From assembly GCF_020091585.1 (NCBI RefSeq), contig NZ_CP083582.1, positions 2,914,001-2,978,000 of the forward strand: 64,000 nt of DNA, in the 5' to 3' direction. Origin of the DNA: Kovacikia minuta CCNUW1. GTDB lineage: Bacteria; Cyanobacteriota; Cyanobacteriia; Leptolyngbyales; Leptolyngbyaceae. Positions within the stretch are counted from its first letter, which is position 1. Each line of letters starts with the position of its first letter. The notes below the pieces were generated by a model that worked only from the letters and a program-made list of their open reading frames with translations, made no database searches and was not told the DNA's origin. Shown here in pieces: positions 26,834 to 37,321 of the stretch. The position numbers and the translations under genes are program-made.

Positions 26834-27118
26834 TTACTCTCCTCTTTGACTCGCTTTGACGGTGCGAAGCGATTGCACCTCTGCTTCAAGTTCGTTGACT
26901 CGTTTCTCCTTTGATTCCCGCATCTGATCCAGTAAAGCCCGTGCTGATTGAAGTTCCGCTTCAAGTTTCTGCGATCGCTCCTCGTGCTGTTTTGCTCTCT
27001 CCTCAGCAGTAGCTGCACTTCTCGCCTCATCTGCGACCCGATCTGAGAGGGTGTGATTTCGTTCTTCCACCGTGCTTAGCCGGGTTCTCTCTCGTTCAAG
27101 CTGCGCTTTCGATTTCAT
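26834..27118 (-). CDS. coiled-coil protein, probable C-part of KfrA-like
   Basis: A 94-residue highly charged coiled coil (ERTRLSTVEERNHTLSDRV, then RSAATAEERAKQHEERSQKL). It overlaps the end of the KfrA-like frame by 23 bp in another frame. KfrA proteins normally have one long C-terminal coil, so the two may be a single protein split by a frameshift near 27105. ATG at 27118 is a possible independent start. If separate, it could form mixed coils with the upstream product. Confidence 0.55.
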   Translation of the reverse strand: MKSKAQLERERTRLSTVEERNHTLSDRVADEARSAATAEERAKQHEERSQKLEAELQSARALLDQMRESKEKRVNELEAEVQSLRTVKASQRGE

Positions 27119-27563
27119 CGATCGCAGTCGTTAGTGACACATTCTGAGCAGCAACTTCATTAGACTGAGCAGCAAGCTTTCTATTTACCTCCTGTGCCTC
27201 TTCAAGCTGTTTCTCTAACCGCTCAACCTCATCAAGCGCCCCTTGGGCTTCTGTTTCTGCTGCCTGGACCCGTTCACCTGCAACCTTCTTCGCCATGCTA
27301 AGCTCCCGGTTCATCCACTCTGAAGCAGCTTGCCACACAACACCCGTAAACTGGTTTGCCACATTCCTCACCTCAGGCGGGATGTCTTCTTCTCGTACAA
27401 CCTTGTGGTCTCTCTCTGCCGCTCCCCACTCCCTCAAATACCGAGCGATCGTGCTGTAGGAGCCAGTACCAAGCCGTTCTCGGACGTTTCTAACCGATGC
27501 ATCCTTTCCTTCCTCCCTCAGCGCTGAGGCAACCGAGAAAACCTGATCTTGGGTAATCGCCAT
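27096..27563 (-). CDS. KfrA-family DNA-binding protein
   Basis: A 155-residue protein. The N-terminus (ITQDQVFSVASALREEGKDA, SVRNVRERLGTGSYSTIARYLREW) is the KfrA_N helix-turn-helix domain, and residues about 95-150 begin a coiled coil. KfrA proteins of plasmids bind their own promoter and form filament-like assemblies that help partition. A longer start at 27734 is rejected because the first 57 residues are unlike the family and cross the operator at 27582. The gene is divergent from the small recombinase at 27746. Confidence 0.85.
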   Translation of the reverse strand: MAITQDQVFSVASALREEGKDASVRNVRERLGTGSYSTIARYLREWGAAERDHKVVREEDIPPEVRNVANQFTGVVWQAASEWMNRELSMAKKVAGERVQAAETEAQGALDEVERLEKQLEEAQEVNRKLAAQSNEVAAQNVSLTTAIDEIESAA

Positions 27564-27581
27564 GTCAATCCATTTGATATG

Positions 27582-27613
27582 TAACGTACATGCCGTAGCT
27601 GTGATGTACGTTA
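27582..27613. promoter_or_regulatory. candidate KfrA operator
   Basis: Perfect 10-bp inverted repeat, TAACGTACAT and ATGTACGTTA, 12 bases apart, centred about 35 bp upstream of the KfrA-like ATG and between two divergent genes. KfrA proteins are known to autoregulate, so this is the natural operator candidate. Confidence 0.6.
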
Positions 27614-27745
27614 TGAAAAGTGCGGTAACGTTACACCCACAACCCAAGGATTGCAAGCACAATCTTCCCCTTGCCTTATCCCAACTTATGCGCCAAAGTT
27701 GGCAAAACTTGTGAACCAGGCAAAGTAATTTCAAGGGGTTAGCGC

Positions 27746-28378
27746 ATGGCGGCTGAGGTCATCCAACTATCAAAAGTTGGCAAAATCGTTGAACTGAAAC
27801 GGCAGTCGCCAAATTCACGGAAGTACGCTGAGGTGCGATCGCGGGAGCACCTGCTACCGGAAGAGGTCGAAGCGATGCGGGAGGCGATCAGAAAAGCGGG
27901 GGGTCTCCATGCCCATCGGGACGGAACCCTCATTCTGCTGATGTACCGTCACGGGTTAAGGATCGGTGAGGCATCAGCACTAAGGTGGGAACAGATAGAT
28001 TTTGCGACGTATAACCTGCACGTCAAACGGGTGAAGCGGGGCACCCCTTCTACTCAGCCGCTTTATGGAGATGAGATTCGGGCACTGCGGAAGCTTCAGC
28101 GGGACTATCCTCAATCGCCGTATGTGTTTCAGTCGAGTCGGAAGGGACCGATGGCGAAAGATACGATCGGCGGCATCATTCAGCGATCGGGTGAATTAGC
28201 AAATCTGCCTTTCCCTGTCCATGCCCACATGCTTCGTCACGGGTGTGGGTACTATCTTGCCTCAGAGAACACAGACACCCGAACGATTCAGGCGTACTTG
28301 GGACACAGAAACATTCAGCATACGGTTCGTTACACAGAACTTTCACCAGGACGATTTAAGGGGCTGTGGAAGGAGTAG
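27746..28378 (+). CDS. small tyrosine recombinase
   Basis: A 210-residue FimB/XerC-like recombinase. The catalytic residues are visible: Arg in YRHGLRIGEASALRW (about 71), H-x-x-R in HMLRHGCGYYL (about 164), His in YLGHRNIQH (about 188) and the Tyr nucleophile in TVRYTELSP (about 196). It has only a short N-terminal arm in place of a full core-binding domain. Such proteins resolve plasmid dimers or invert promoters. It is not next to either island end, so it is less likely to be the integrase. Confidence 0.9.
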   Translation: MAAEVIQLSKVGKIVELKRQSPNSRKYAEVRSREHLLPEEVEAMREAIRKAGGLHAHRDGTLILLMYRHGLRIGEASALRWEQIDFATYNLHVKRVKRGTPSTQPLYGDEIRALRKLQRDYPQSPYVFQSSRKGPMAKDTIGGIIQRSGELANLPFPVHAHMLRHGCGYYLASENTDTRTIQAYLGHRNIQHTVRYTELSPGRFKGLWKE

Positions 28379-28436
28379 CCAATTCTCCATGTGGATCAAT
28401 GTTGAATCTTTTACCGAGATTGGGTAATTATCCACC

Positions 28437-28658
28437 ATGCTCAACAACGACGATCGCCTTACCAACCAAGACATTCACATTACCTTAGCGGCTCTCCGAT
28501 TCATGCAGGCTAATCTTCCCCGGTTGCCTGAGGATATAGAGGCGATAGCCACCAATGATGGAGAGTCTCCTCTACCTGATACTGAGAAACTCGATGCCCT
28601 CTGTGAACTATTCAATTTCGATTTGCCAACTATTCCAGACGCAACCGTGCGAAGTTGA
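28437..28658 (+). CDS. small hypothetical protein (73 aa)
   Basis: Acidic protein (DDRLTNQDIHITLAALRFMQ, then LPRLPEDIEAIA) with a possible helical core, 58 bp after the recombinase. I do not recognise a family. The composition is protein-like, but the ribosome site is weak. Confidence 0.45.
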   Translation: MLNNDDRLTNQDIHITLAALRFMQANLPRLPEDIEAIATNDGESPLPDTEKLDALCELFNFDLPTIPDATVRS

Positions 28659-28679
28659 TGAGAGCGAATGCTGGAGAAA

Positions 28680-29397
28680 CTATCCAACTGCTTTCAGAGT
28701 TCCTGCCTGACTCGTTTCCATGAGGGGCAAAAATTGAGTGTCAATGAGATTTTGGAAGGCTTCTAGATCAGTTCGCCAGTGCTCTATAACCTGGTGCAAG
28801 TTTTTTAATCTTGCCTCACCTAATTCTCCATCAAGGTCGTAGTGGAAGCTGCCAGCAAACAAGATGGTTGGAATGGGTTCTTTGTCGGCGGATTGTAGTC
28901 TAGCTTCGGCTATGTTGAGTCGGAGTTGGCTTTGGTCAAAGGTGTAGGCAAGGGTGATGCTTGCTTGAAGCGGGGCAGTGCCAGCGTTTTGCCAGGAGCC
29001 GTGAGAGAGAAGGGTTTTGGTGATGAATGTGCGGGCGGCATTGGGTTGGTGCTCGAAGGTGATGAAGCGTTTTGGGCTAATGCCAATAGCGCGGTAGTCG
29101 AGGTTGGGGAGGGCTGCGGCGTATTTGCTGGCAATGTGGGAGATCGCAACCTCTTCAAGTGGTTTGTTGGTGATGGACTCCGAGAAGGTAACAGAACCGG
29201 GTTGAGCAACGATGTTGATGCCGCTGGTGAAGGAGACCTGACTTGCCTGGGCGGAGAAGACGGGGGGACGGGAGAGTTCCCAGTCGAGGGGGGACAATAC
29301 CGCTGCCTGCGAGGAAGTCTGGGGTGAGGAGGGTCGGATTGTGGTTACTGACAGCGAGGACGATCTCAAGTTCTTGAATATCTGGAGTCGTTTCCAT
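28680..29397 (-). pseudogene. cyanobacterial hypothetical protein, frameshifted at a G6 run
   Basis: The ATG at 29397 begins METTPDIQELEIVLAV, then LLTPDFLAGSGIVPP. The continuation DWELSRPPVFSAQASQVSF and the rest of the protein to 28680 lie in another frame. The break coincides with six consecutive G (29288-29293), a typical slippage site. The composite is about 240 residues. The beginning resembles a family of cyanobacterial uncharacterised proteins with a conserved GIVP-DWEL motif, but I cannot name a function. The long frame alone misses the true N-terminus. Confidence 0.6.
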
Positions 29398-29556
29398 AGG
29401 ACTGGCAGGTATGGTTGCTAGTCTTAATGCCTAATTCAACCGCTATATTCTGCCATCAGGGCATTATTAGAAAATTCATGCTGGGTTCATGCAGTGAACC
29501 TGAGCGATCGCCTTCGCTTGGAACATATGAAAAACTGAAAATTGTCTAAGTAGAAA

Positions 29557-29967
29557 TTAACGCTCAAGTGTCAAACAAAGGGAGCGTAGGACTGCAAAGG
29601 ACCATACAGAGACAATAAAGATGCAAAGATCATATTGAGGAAGATAGACCCTATTTTTTTGTTGAATCCGCTTCTGAAAGTGGTAAAGACCAAATAGTAT
29701 GCAAACGGGTATGACTAGAAAGGAAACTAATGGGTGAAGATTTGATAGAATTCCCCAAGGTTTTGGGAAAGCATAAGCACTCAATAAACCAAGGCTGCCG
29801 TTTACAAGAAAGCAAATAGAATATTTGATAAGTCCACGAGCGATGTCTGCTGATGGCCCATCATCGTTAATTATTAACCATAAGAGACTGATAATTACCT
29901 CAGTTAATAGTGGACCAAAGATACAAATAAGGATGTAAAAAAGCATAGACGCTAAGCTCAATTGCAT
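29557..29967 (-). CDS. small membrane protein, candidate immunity protein
   Basis: A 136-residue protein with about four hydrophobic segments (MLFYILICIFGPLLTEVIIS, IKYSICFLVNGSLGLLSAYA, LVSFLVIPVCILFGLYHF, LCIFIVSVWSFAVLRSL). No family recognised. It lies 97 bp after the original end of the giant RHS gene, on the same strand, the place where polymorphic toxins carry their immunity gene. Multi-pass immunity proteins are common against pore-forming or membrane-acting toxins. The role is inferred from position and topology only. Confidence 0.6.
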   Translation of the reverse strand: MQLSLASMLFYILICIFGPLLTEVIISLLWLIINDDGPSADIARGLIKYSICFLVNGSLGLLSAYAFPKPWGILSNLHPLVSFLVIPVCILFGLYHFQKRIQQKNRVYLPQYDLCIFIVSVWSFAVLRSLCLTLER

Positions 29968-30064
29968 GTATAAACTGCATTATGAACCAGTGGATGCTTT
30001 ACTACTACTCACTACTTTTAGGAGTCTGATTAAATAGCTACCACTGTAAGTAATATAGGCACAA

Positions 30065-30241
30065 TTAATTAATCTGCGAAATTGAGATCCCCTTCACCAT
30101 TAGTGTTCCATACTTTCCTAAAATTTGGTCTAGCTTCAAAAGCACTCTTTTAGCATCCGCAACATTTTCAATACCAAGTGCTAATTCGTAATTCAGTTCC
30201 TGCACATCCTGCCACGGAACCAATTTGAACCTTGCAAGATC
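30065..30241 (-). pseudogene. C-terminal end of the giant RHS gene
   Basis: After removing the IS and one 7-bp CAAGATC duplicate, the frame from the main body (AKPPAGILLDL) continues as ARFKLVPWQDVQELNYELAL, then VLLKLDQILGKYGTLMVKGI, and ends at 30065. These 58 codons are thus the true C-terminus. The sequence is not a recognised toxin family. In the present DNA it would be read only as an extension of an outward frame from the IS. Confidence 0.75.
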
Positions 30242-31619
30242 GTTAGTGTCACGAATTTTTCGCCACGGTTTTACGGTCATGTTTGGCATGATCACGCTCA
30301 ATCACGAGGAAAAAGACAGTGAGGCAACTCGTTTCATGCGGGAATGCCCCAATTTCATCTGACTTGGTGCGAAATTCTCGAAATAGCCGCTCCAAATGAT
30401 TAGTGGTGCGAATATGCCGATGCAGGTTTGGTGCAAATTGATAGAAAGTCAGGGTCAACTCTAGATCGCGTTGAAAGACTTGGATGGCTTTGGGTTCTTG
30501 TGTTTCCCATTTGGTGATGAATTGCTCTAACCGTTGCCTTGCCTGCTCCAAAGTCTCTGCATTGTAGATTTGATAAGCCTCAGAGGCAATTTCAAATCGA
30601 CGCTGCCGTTTGGCATCTTCCCGCTTCAGGGGTTGTTCCTGCTCATCGGTTTTCGGCAAATCCTCATAACTCAAATAGCGCTCAATCCCTCGGATTTTGT
30701 GCGTGATACAGCGTTGCTGTTGGGCCTGGGGCAAGGTCTTTTTCAACGCCTTGGGCAATCCCAAACTGCCATCACTGACCACTAATTTCACCGCATCGGC
30801 TTGCAGTCCTCGGGCGATTAAATGCTCAAACAAGGCCTCCCACTCTGCTTCTCCTTCGTCGGAGGCAATCTCATAATGCAGGATTTCATAAGACCCATCC
30901 TCCCAGACGGCTAGAACTGCCAAAATTACCCGTTCTTCGGCCTGCCGACTTTGTCGCAGATGTCCTGCCCGGTCTAGCTTAAACGCTTCTCGGGTATATT
31001 GAATCTCTACCCACACCCCATCGACGATTAATATCGCAGGGGTTTTGCCAATCGGGGCTAAGCGACGAGTGTCTAAGTGTTGCTGAATCTGGAGGGTGAC
31101 TTGGTTCACAGCACTGCGGGAAAGCACATGTCCTATGAGAAAATATAGCGCCTCTTGCAAATCTCTCAACGACAGTCCCATCACATACAAACAACACAAC
31201 CAGTTGAGCAGGTTGCCTAAGCCCCGTTGGTAACGTTGGAGAATCTGCCACTCTCGTTCTGGGTTGCGTTCTCGTAATTTCGGAACTCGCAAATCCTTCA
31301 CCTGGCCATACTGGGTATCGAGTCTCCGTTGAAAATACCCGGAACGTCGAGGTCGATCGTCTCCCATTTTGGCTAGTTCTGCCTTGAGTTCCTCTTTCAG
31401 TGCGCTCTCCAAGGTGATTTTGACGGCACTGATGACGGCCTCTCTGAGGGCCTGTTCTAACGCCTCATCCAGTTCAGGTTGAAAACTGACGGCTTTGACT
31501 CGATGGATTTGTTGTTCTCGTTGGGCTATGGTCATGGGAAGCTCCCCTCTCGATGGAGTTCCTCTACTGTCACTGAATCTTTTTTCTCTGTCTAATGGCG
31601 AAAAATTCGTGACACTAAC
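30242..31619 (-). mobile_element. IS256-family insertion sequence, copy 1
   Basis: A 1378-bp element with perfect 24-bp inverted repeats starting GTTAGTGTCACG. The 7-bp direct repeat CAAGATC at 30235-30241 and 31620-31626 is the target duplication. It is the same length as copy 2 at 41688 and appears identical. It lies in the 3' part of the giant RHS gene. Confidence 0.95.
30249..31535 (-). CDS. IS256-family (mutator-type) transposase, copy 1
   Basis: A 428-residue transposase. The catalytic residues lie in LIVDGVWVEIQY (D), VVSDGSLGLPKAL (D) and HLERLFREFRTK (E), the mutator-superfamily DDE pattern. GGGGAG sits six bases before the ATG at 31535; the longer frame to 31622 crosses the terminal repeat and is rejected. 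The 3' end overlaps the inner edge of the left terminal repeat. The protein is identical to the copy at 41695, indicating recent transposition. Confidence 0.95.
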   Translation of the reverse strand: MTIAQREQQIHRVKAVSFQPELDEALEQALREAVISAVKITLESALKEELKAELAKMGDDRPRRSGYFQRRLDTQYGQVKDLRVPKLRERNPEREWQILQRYQRGLGNLLNWLCCLYVMGLSLRDLQEALYFLIGHVLSRSAVNQVTLQIQQHLDTRRLAPIGKTPAILIVDGVWVEIQYTREAFKLDRAGHLRQSRQAEERVILAVLAVWEDGSYEILHYEIASDEGEAEWEALFEHLIARGLQADAVKLVVSDGSLGLPKALKKTLPQAQQQRCITHKIRGIERYLSYEDLPKTDEQEQPLKREDAKRQRRFEIASEAYQIYNAETLEQARQRLEQFITKWETQEPKAIQVFQRDLELTLTFYQFAPNLHRHIRTTNHLERLFREFRTKSDEIGAFPHETSCLTVFFLVIERDHAKHDRKTVAKNS

Positions 31620-34600
31620 CAAGATCCAAAAGAATACCCGCCGGAGGTTTTGCTATAAAACGCACATCAATTGCTGAAACATTGCTTACGTTACCCACCT
31701 CTAATGCAATACCTTTAACTATTCCATCTGCCAGAGTTTCCCATGTATTTATAATCGTCGATGAAAAATTTACAGCATTAAGTACAGTTGCTATACCTTT
31801 AGCCCATGCAAATTGAGATAAGATCGGTGCAGTTGCTAAAAGAGTTTTTTGATTTGCCAAAGCTAATCCTAAGTTTCTATTAAGAGCATCAACTTTTGAA
31901 GAAGCCAACCTACTATATCCTTGAAGGTTCTCGGATAGAGTTCCAAGTTGGGTGATTAGTGGATTTATATGAAGATATGAGGTAAGAAAAATTGGAAGTT
32001 GAAGTAAGGTGCCAGAGACAGCATTAGCAGCAAAAGCAGTAGTGGTTGTCCGAATTCCAAGTGCCGCAGTTATATCCGACAGCAGTGGACTTTTCCCACT
32101 AGGATCAATATTATTACTAGGATTATTGTGCCCGTAGATGTAGTCATTTAATGATATTGGAGAAGTTTGAATACCTCTAAATGGATCAACACTCAAAAAC
32201 CTACCTGATGAGAAATCCAAATATCTGGCTCTCAAATAATCTAAGCTTAGATTAGAGTCTCGGTGTTCGCCTGCAAAAAGATATGAATTTTGAGTGTCTC
32301 CAAATTGTTCAGCTATTTCTCCATAAGCACTATAGGTATATTGTTTAGTAACACTGCCATCTATAGATGTTAAAGCTGTCGCATTACCTAGTCCATCCCC
32401 GGAGTAGAAATAGGCTTCACTTTGACGAATTTGAGAAATTAAGTGAAGCCCGCGGATATAGTAAGTATTGGCATTGAAGTCCGAGGTGTATTCTTCCAGC
32501 ACCTGAGCATAAGGAAGGTTGGCATCAATTAAGAATCTTGTTTCCTGCCCATTCACAGTCTGGCTGACCCGAATGCCATCTTCGTTATACCGATTCACTA
32601 CATCAATCGTGCTATCACCATTGGTATCAGCACCGATCAAGCGGTTTTCAGCATTCCACTGGTAAGTAACTGTGTTGCTACCTGTAGTCTTGCCAGTTGT
32701 GTTGCCGTTATTGTCGTAGGTGTAGGTCGTCGCAATGCTATTGGTCGTTGCATTTAGCAACCGATCATTCGCGTCATAATCATAAGTCGTCACACCCTCC
32801 GCAGAATCATTGCGTGAGAGCCGATTGCCCACCGAGTCATAGCCATAGCGGATCGTGCGAGTTGGGTTCGCTGCACCTGGATTTGTAATTGCTTCCTGGG
32901 TTAGGCGATAAAGCGCATCGTAGGTGTACTGTACCCGCCGCCCGTCGTGTTCCTGCACTGCGGAGCGGTTACTAGTCTTGTCGAGCGTATAGCGGAAACT
33001 ATTAATAATGCCATTCGGACTGTTATTCTCCAGATAGAGCAGACGATTCAAGTCATCATACTGGCGCGTTTCAACCGTGTTGTTCGGCAACGTCGTGCGA
33101 ATTAGATTACTTACCGGATCATAGGTGTAGGTGGTAACGCCACTGTTTGGATCTCTGACGGTACTTAAGCGATTTTGAGCATCAAACGTGTAGGTCGTAA
33201 TCCCAGAAGGAACGATGACTGATGTGCGATTGCCAGCAACGTCATAGGTGTAACCGATGCTGCGACCATCCGAGTCAACGCGCCCTAGCAACTGGTTCCG
33301 TGCATCGTAGCGGTAGGTGGTGGTGCCACGCTTATCCGTAACTGTTTGCCGCTGCCCATCGAGCGTGTAGGTGTAGCTCACATCAAATTCAGTTCCGGGT
33401 AGATCTTTGAAGGTCAAGCGGTTGCGGGCATCATAATTATAGGTAATCAGATCACCATTAAAGTCAGTAGTGGTCTTCAAGTTGCCAAGCGCATCGTAGG
33501 TGTTGATTGAGCGCTGACCTAGAGGCAGCATGGTAGCGGTGCGGCGGCCTAATCCATCGTACTCGTAGTGGGTAATATGATTGTTGGCATCCTTCTGGCT
33601 TATCAGTTTGCCCTGAGTGTCATAGGTATACTCGGTGCGCTGGTTACGGGAATCGGTAACGGCTTTGAGACGACCTAAGGCATCGTACTCAAATTGGGTG
33701 GTTTTACCTTCCTGGTCGATGCGGGTCTTGACTCGACCAGCAGCGTCATACCCTACGCGAGTGCGGCTACCATCAGCATATTCCTGCCCCTCAGAGCGAC
33801 CCAGCAAATCGTAAAGGAAGCGCGTGGTGTGGCTCAACGCATCGGTTTGGGTGAGGCGGCGACCCGCATTGTCGTAAGTGCTGGTGGTGCGGGGATTATC
33901 GGTCAGGGTTGCTGGGGTTTCATCGGGCAGAATGGTTTCGATCAGGCGGCCAGCGTTGTCGTAGTGGAACTCGGTGCGATTGCCCCGTTCGTCGATTTCA
34001 GCTTTTACGCGACCCGCATCGTCATACTCAGTGCGCGTGCGAGGGCTGGTAGATAGGTAGGCCGGTGTCTCAATCGGATAGACAATTTGAGTCCAGTCGA
34101 TGGTAGCAGGGGCTTGACCGGGGGCAAGAGCAGCGATGAGTTGGGACAGGGAATCGTTGTCATTGGGGTGAATCGTGGCGATTTTACGACCAGCTTTGTC
34201 GTAGACGAAGTGGGTGGCAAAGCCTTCTTCATCAATGGATGCCCGCAGGCGACCGCCAACATCGTACAGATTAATGGTGCGAGGATTATCAGCGTTGGTA
34301 CTGGGAGTTTCGTCAGGGTAGATGGTTTCAATCAGTTCACCCCGATCGTCGTAGCGGTACTCGGTGACATAACCCCGTGTATTTTTCTCCCAAATGCGCT
34401 TGCCAACCTGGTCATAACGGGTTTCGGTGACGCCTCCTTCAGGATTTGTCACCTTGATGACGTGCCCTGCATTGTCGTACTCCATTAATGTGACCAGGGT
34501 GCGCTGGGTGCCGTTAGCCAAGGTTTCGGTAGTCGTCTCGGTCTTGCGGTTGCCGTTTGCGTCGTAGGTGTAGGTGGTGACGTTGCCGCTCGCGTCTGTT

Positions 34601-37321
34601 TGGCTGATCAGGTTGCCAAAGCTGTCGTAGTCAAAGGTGGTCTTCCCTACCCCATCCTGCATTTCTTTCAAGTTGCCAGAAGCGTCGTAATTAAAGGTCT
34701 TGGTGCCGCTGGACTGACCCTTGATTTCTTTTAAGTTTCCTTTGGCATCGTAAGTATTGGTGACGGTCAGCCCAGTCGGGTCGGTGGTGGTTAACACATT
34801 GCCATACGAGTCGTAGGTGTAGCGGGTGACGTTACCCAATGGATCAGTTTCCGTCAGCACATCGCCATTGCCATCGTAGGTAAAAGTCGTGCTCAACCGC
34901 GTGCCATTCTCCAAAATTTTTGTTTCGGTACGCATCCAGTTGTCGTTGGGATCGTAAGTGCGTTCTGTGATCTCCCCTTCCGCATTGATTTCGGTGAGAA
35001 CATTGCCGCGATCGTCGTAGCGATAAATCGTCTGATTACCGAATTGATCCTTAACTTCCTGGATGGATTCACCGGGTTTATACGTCAGCTCAACTGGATG
35101 TCCATCAGCATCGAAAATCCGCTTCAAACGGCCCTGGTCGTCATATTCCGTTCGCACACCAGGACGATTCAGCGGATCAATGACGTTCTCCAGGTAATGT
35201 GCCCGGTTGTCGTTGTAATCAAACTGAGTCGTATTGTTATCGCGATCGGTAACAGCGACCAGATCACCAAGTGCGTCATAGGCGTAGGTTACTCGCTTCC
35301 CTGATGGATCAATTACCGATTGAATCCGTCCCTGAGCGTCTCGCTCAAAGGTCACTCGCTGTCCAGTTGAACTGGTGATTGCGGCATCGGTAAAGGTCAG
35401 CGTATTGTTGTTGCGATCGCTCACCATTTCAAGATCGCCTGTTGTCGCATTAATTCGGTAAACAATGCCCTCTTTTGTGGTGAGCTTGTAGTAACCACCA
35501 TAGCCGTAGAGATCGGCTGCCGGGTTGTATTTACCGCCATTGAGGGCAACAAACTCACCCGTCTCAGAACGGATCAAGGTGACGTTTTCTACTGACAGCG
35601 TACTGGTGACACCCGATTCAGCCACAAAAGCGGGTGTGTAAAGCGTTGGATCTCCGCCTCCAATCGCTGGGAAGAAGCGGGAAATTCCTCGCGCTTGAGG
35701 ACTGAAGGTAAAGGTTTCCCGTTTGCCACCCGGAAGCGTGATATACACGCGATCGCCTGCGGCAAACCCTTTGGATGGAACTCCTAATTCCTCTAGTTCT
35801 GCATCCCGACCTAAGCTGGTCCGCAAATCCGTATCCCGGAACTCCAGACGCCAACCATAGCCAAAGTCATCAGGCGTGTTGGCAGTGAGAGTGTCGTAGG
35901 TGCGCGTTACCTGAATCGGAATGCCCGCTACCGGAACTGACAGATCGGTAAACGACAACCGGAAGTTGCCAAGCTTCAAATCACCTGCCACGTTCACGAG
36001 CGTCTCATCGTAGGCAGTGAGACCACTGGCATCTGTCGCTGATAATCGCAAAAGGTAGCTGTCGTTTTGCAGAACAGTAGGGTCAAACGTGCCCAAAAGG
36101 TTTTGATTGACGGTGTTGGTGCCTCGGAAAATTTCAGTAAACTTTCCACCAGCAACGGGTGCCACAGACAGCGTGTAGTAAAGCAGATTGTTATCGGTAA
36201 CAGTGCCGATGATGCCCGTGGGAGCAGTAATCACGCTATCAAGTGGCTTCCCACCCGCAAATGAGGTGAGATCGACAACAGGTGCGCTCCGATCCGTTGG
36301 ATCAACCACCCGTACTTGGGTGCTTGCCGTACCCACATTTCCGGCAGCATCGGTCGCTGTTGCAGAAAGATTAGATAGCCCAACAGCATCAAGCTTTAAT
36401 GTTGCCAACCCCTGAGCATTGAGCGCGATCGGGGTTCCATTTGCCCTCAACGTTAGTGTTTTAACTCCAACATTGTCCGTTGCTACCACCTGTACATTAA
36501 CCGTTGACCCAATATCGACTTGGTTCTTACTCACCACCAGGTTTACAAGGGGAGCCGTTTGGTCAGGCGATACTGTGAGACTGTAGGTTTGGGTAGCTGT
36601 TGCGTTGAAGGGATCGGCAACCGCAAGCTGAACCTGATAAGTTCTCAGGTCATTTTGTTTAGGTGACCAGCTCAAGCGCCCAAACTGATCGAGCGTCATG
36701 CCGTTGGGTCCCCGTAGCAGCGTAAAGCTTAAAGGATCGGCATTCGGATCAGTCGCTCGAATGTCATACCGATAAAGACCCTCCGCAGTTGCCGTCGTAA
36801 CAGGTGTGGAGGTGATTTGAGGGGCATCGTTTACCCTCACTCGGAGCGGAAAACGCTGGGTTCCATACGCACCAAATGGATCGGTGGCTGCAACTGTAAT
36901 AAATTTGGTCCCTAATTGATCTGAGCCTGGAGTCCATTGAATGAGACCTGTCGTGGCATTAATCGTTGCTCCATTAGGAGACTCTAAGAGTTGGAACGTT
37001 GTCGGATCTCTATCTGGATCAAGAGCCGTAACCGTATAGGTATAGGTTGATCCAACCGTTGAAACAAACTTAGGTATTGAGGTAATGACAGGCGGATTAT
37101 TAATGGGTGTCGAAGCGACATTAATTGCAAATGTTTGACTCGCAATTCCACCCTGACCATCCCTCGCTAACAAATCAACCGATTGAAGTCCTAATTGACT
37201 ACTGGTTGGAATCCACTGAATCACTCCCGTTCTCGCATCCAGGGTCATCCCAGTAGGCGCATTTAGAAGCGTAAATGCTAGTGGATCATTGTCCGAATCA
37301 GTTGCGGTAACTGTGTAGGTA
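31620..37321 (-). pseudogene. giant RHS/YD-repeat protein, middle and C-terminal body
   Basis: About 1900 codons. The first 300 are Ig-like He_PIG repeats (ITSIPKFVSTVGSTYTYTV and similar). Then come an HYR-like domain and an N-terminal RHS module (VNVAGDLKLGNFRLSFTDLS). More than 30 YD repeats (YTYDANGNRKTET type) follow from about residue 660. The RHS core end is YLRARYLDFSSGRFLSVDPF, with NPSNNIDPSG marking the normal cleavage point. About 170 residues of unfamiliar sequence follow. RHS repeats form a shell around a toxin C-terminus. The gene is broken by IS630 at its 5' side and IS256 at its 3' side. Confidence 0.85.

Noticed and set aside
28926-29327. Gly/Val-rich + strand frame of 133 codons
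   Set aside because: Antisense shadow of the 28680-29397 gene.
32100-35400. Highly repetitive DNA that could suggest a tandem array
   Set aside because: Explained by the YD repeats of the RHS protein; the frame is continuous.
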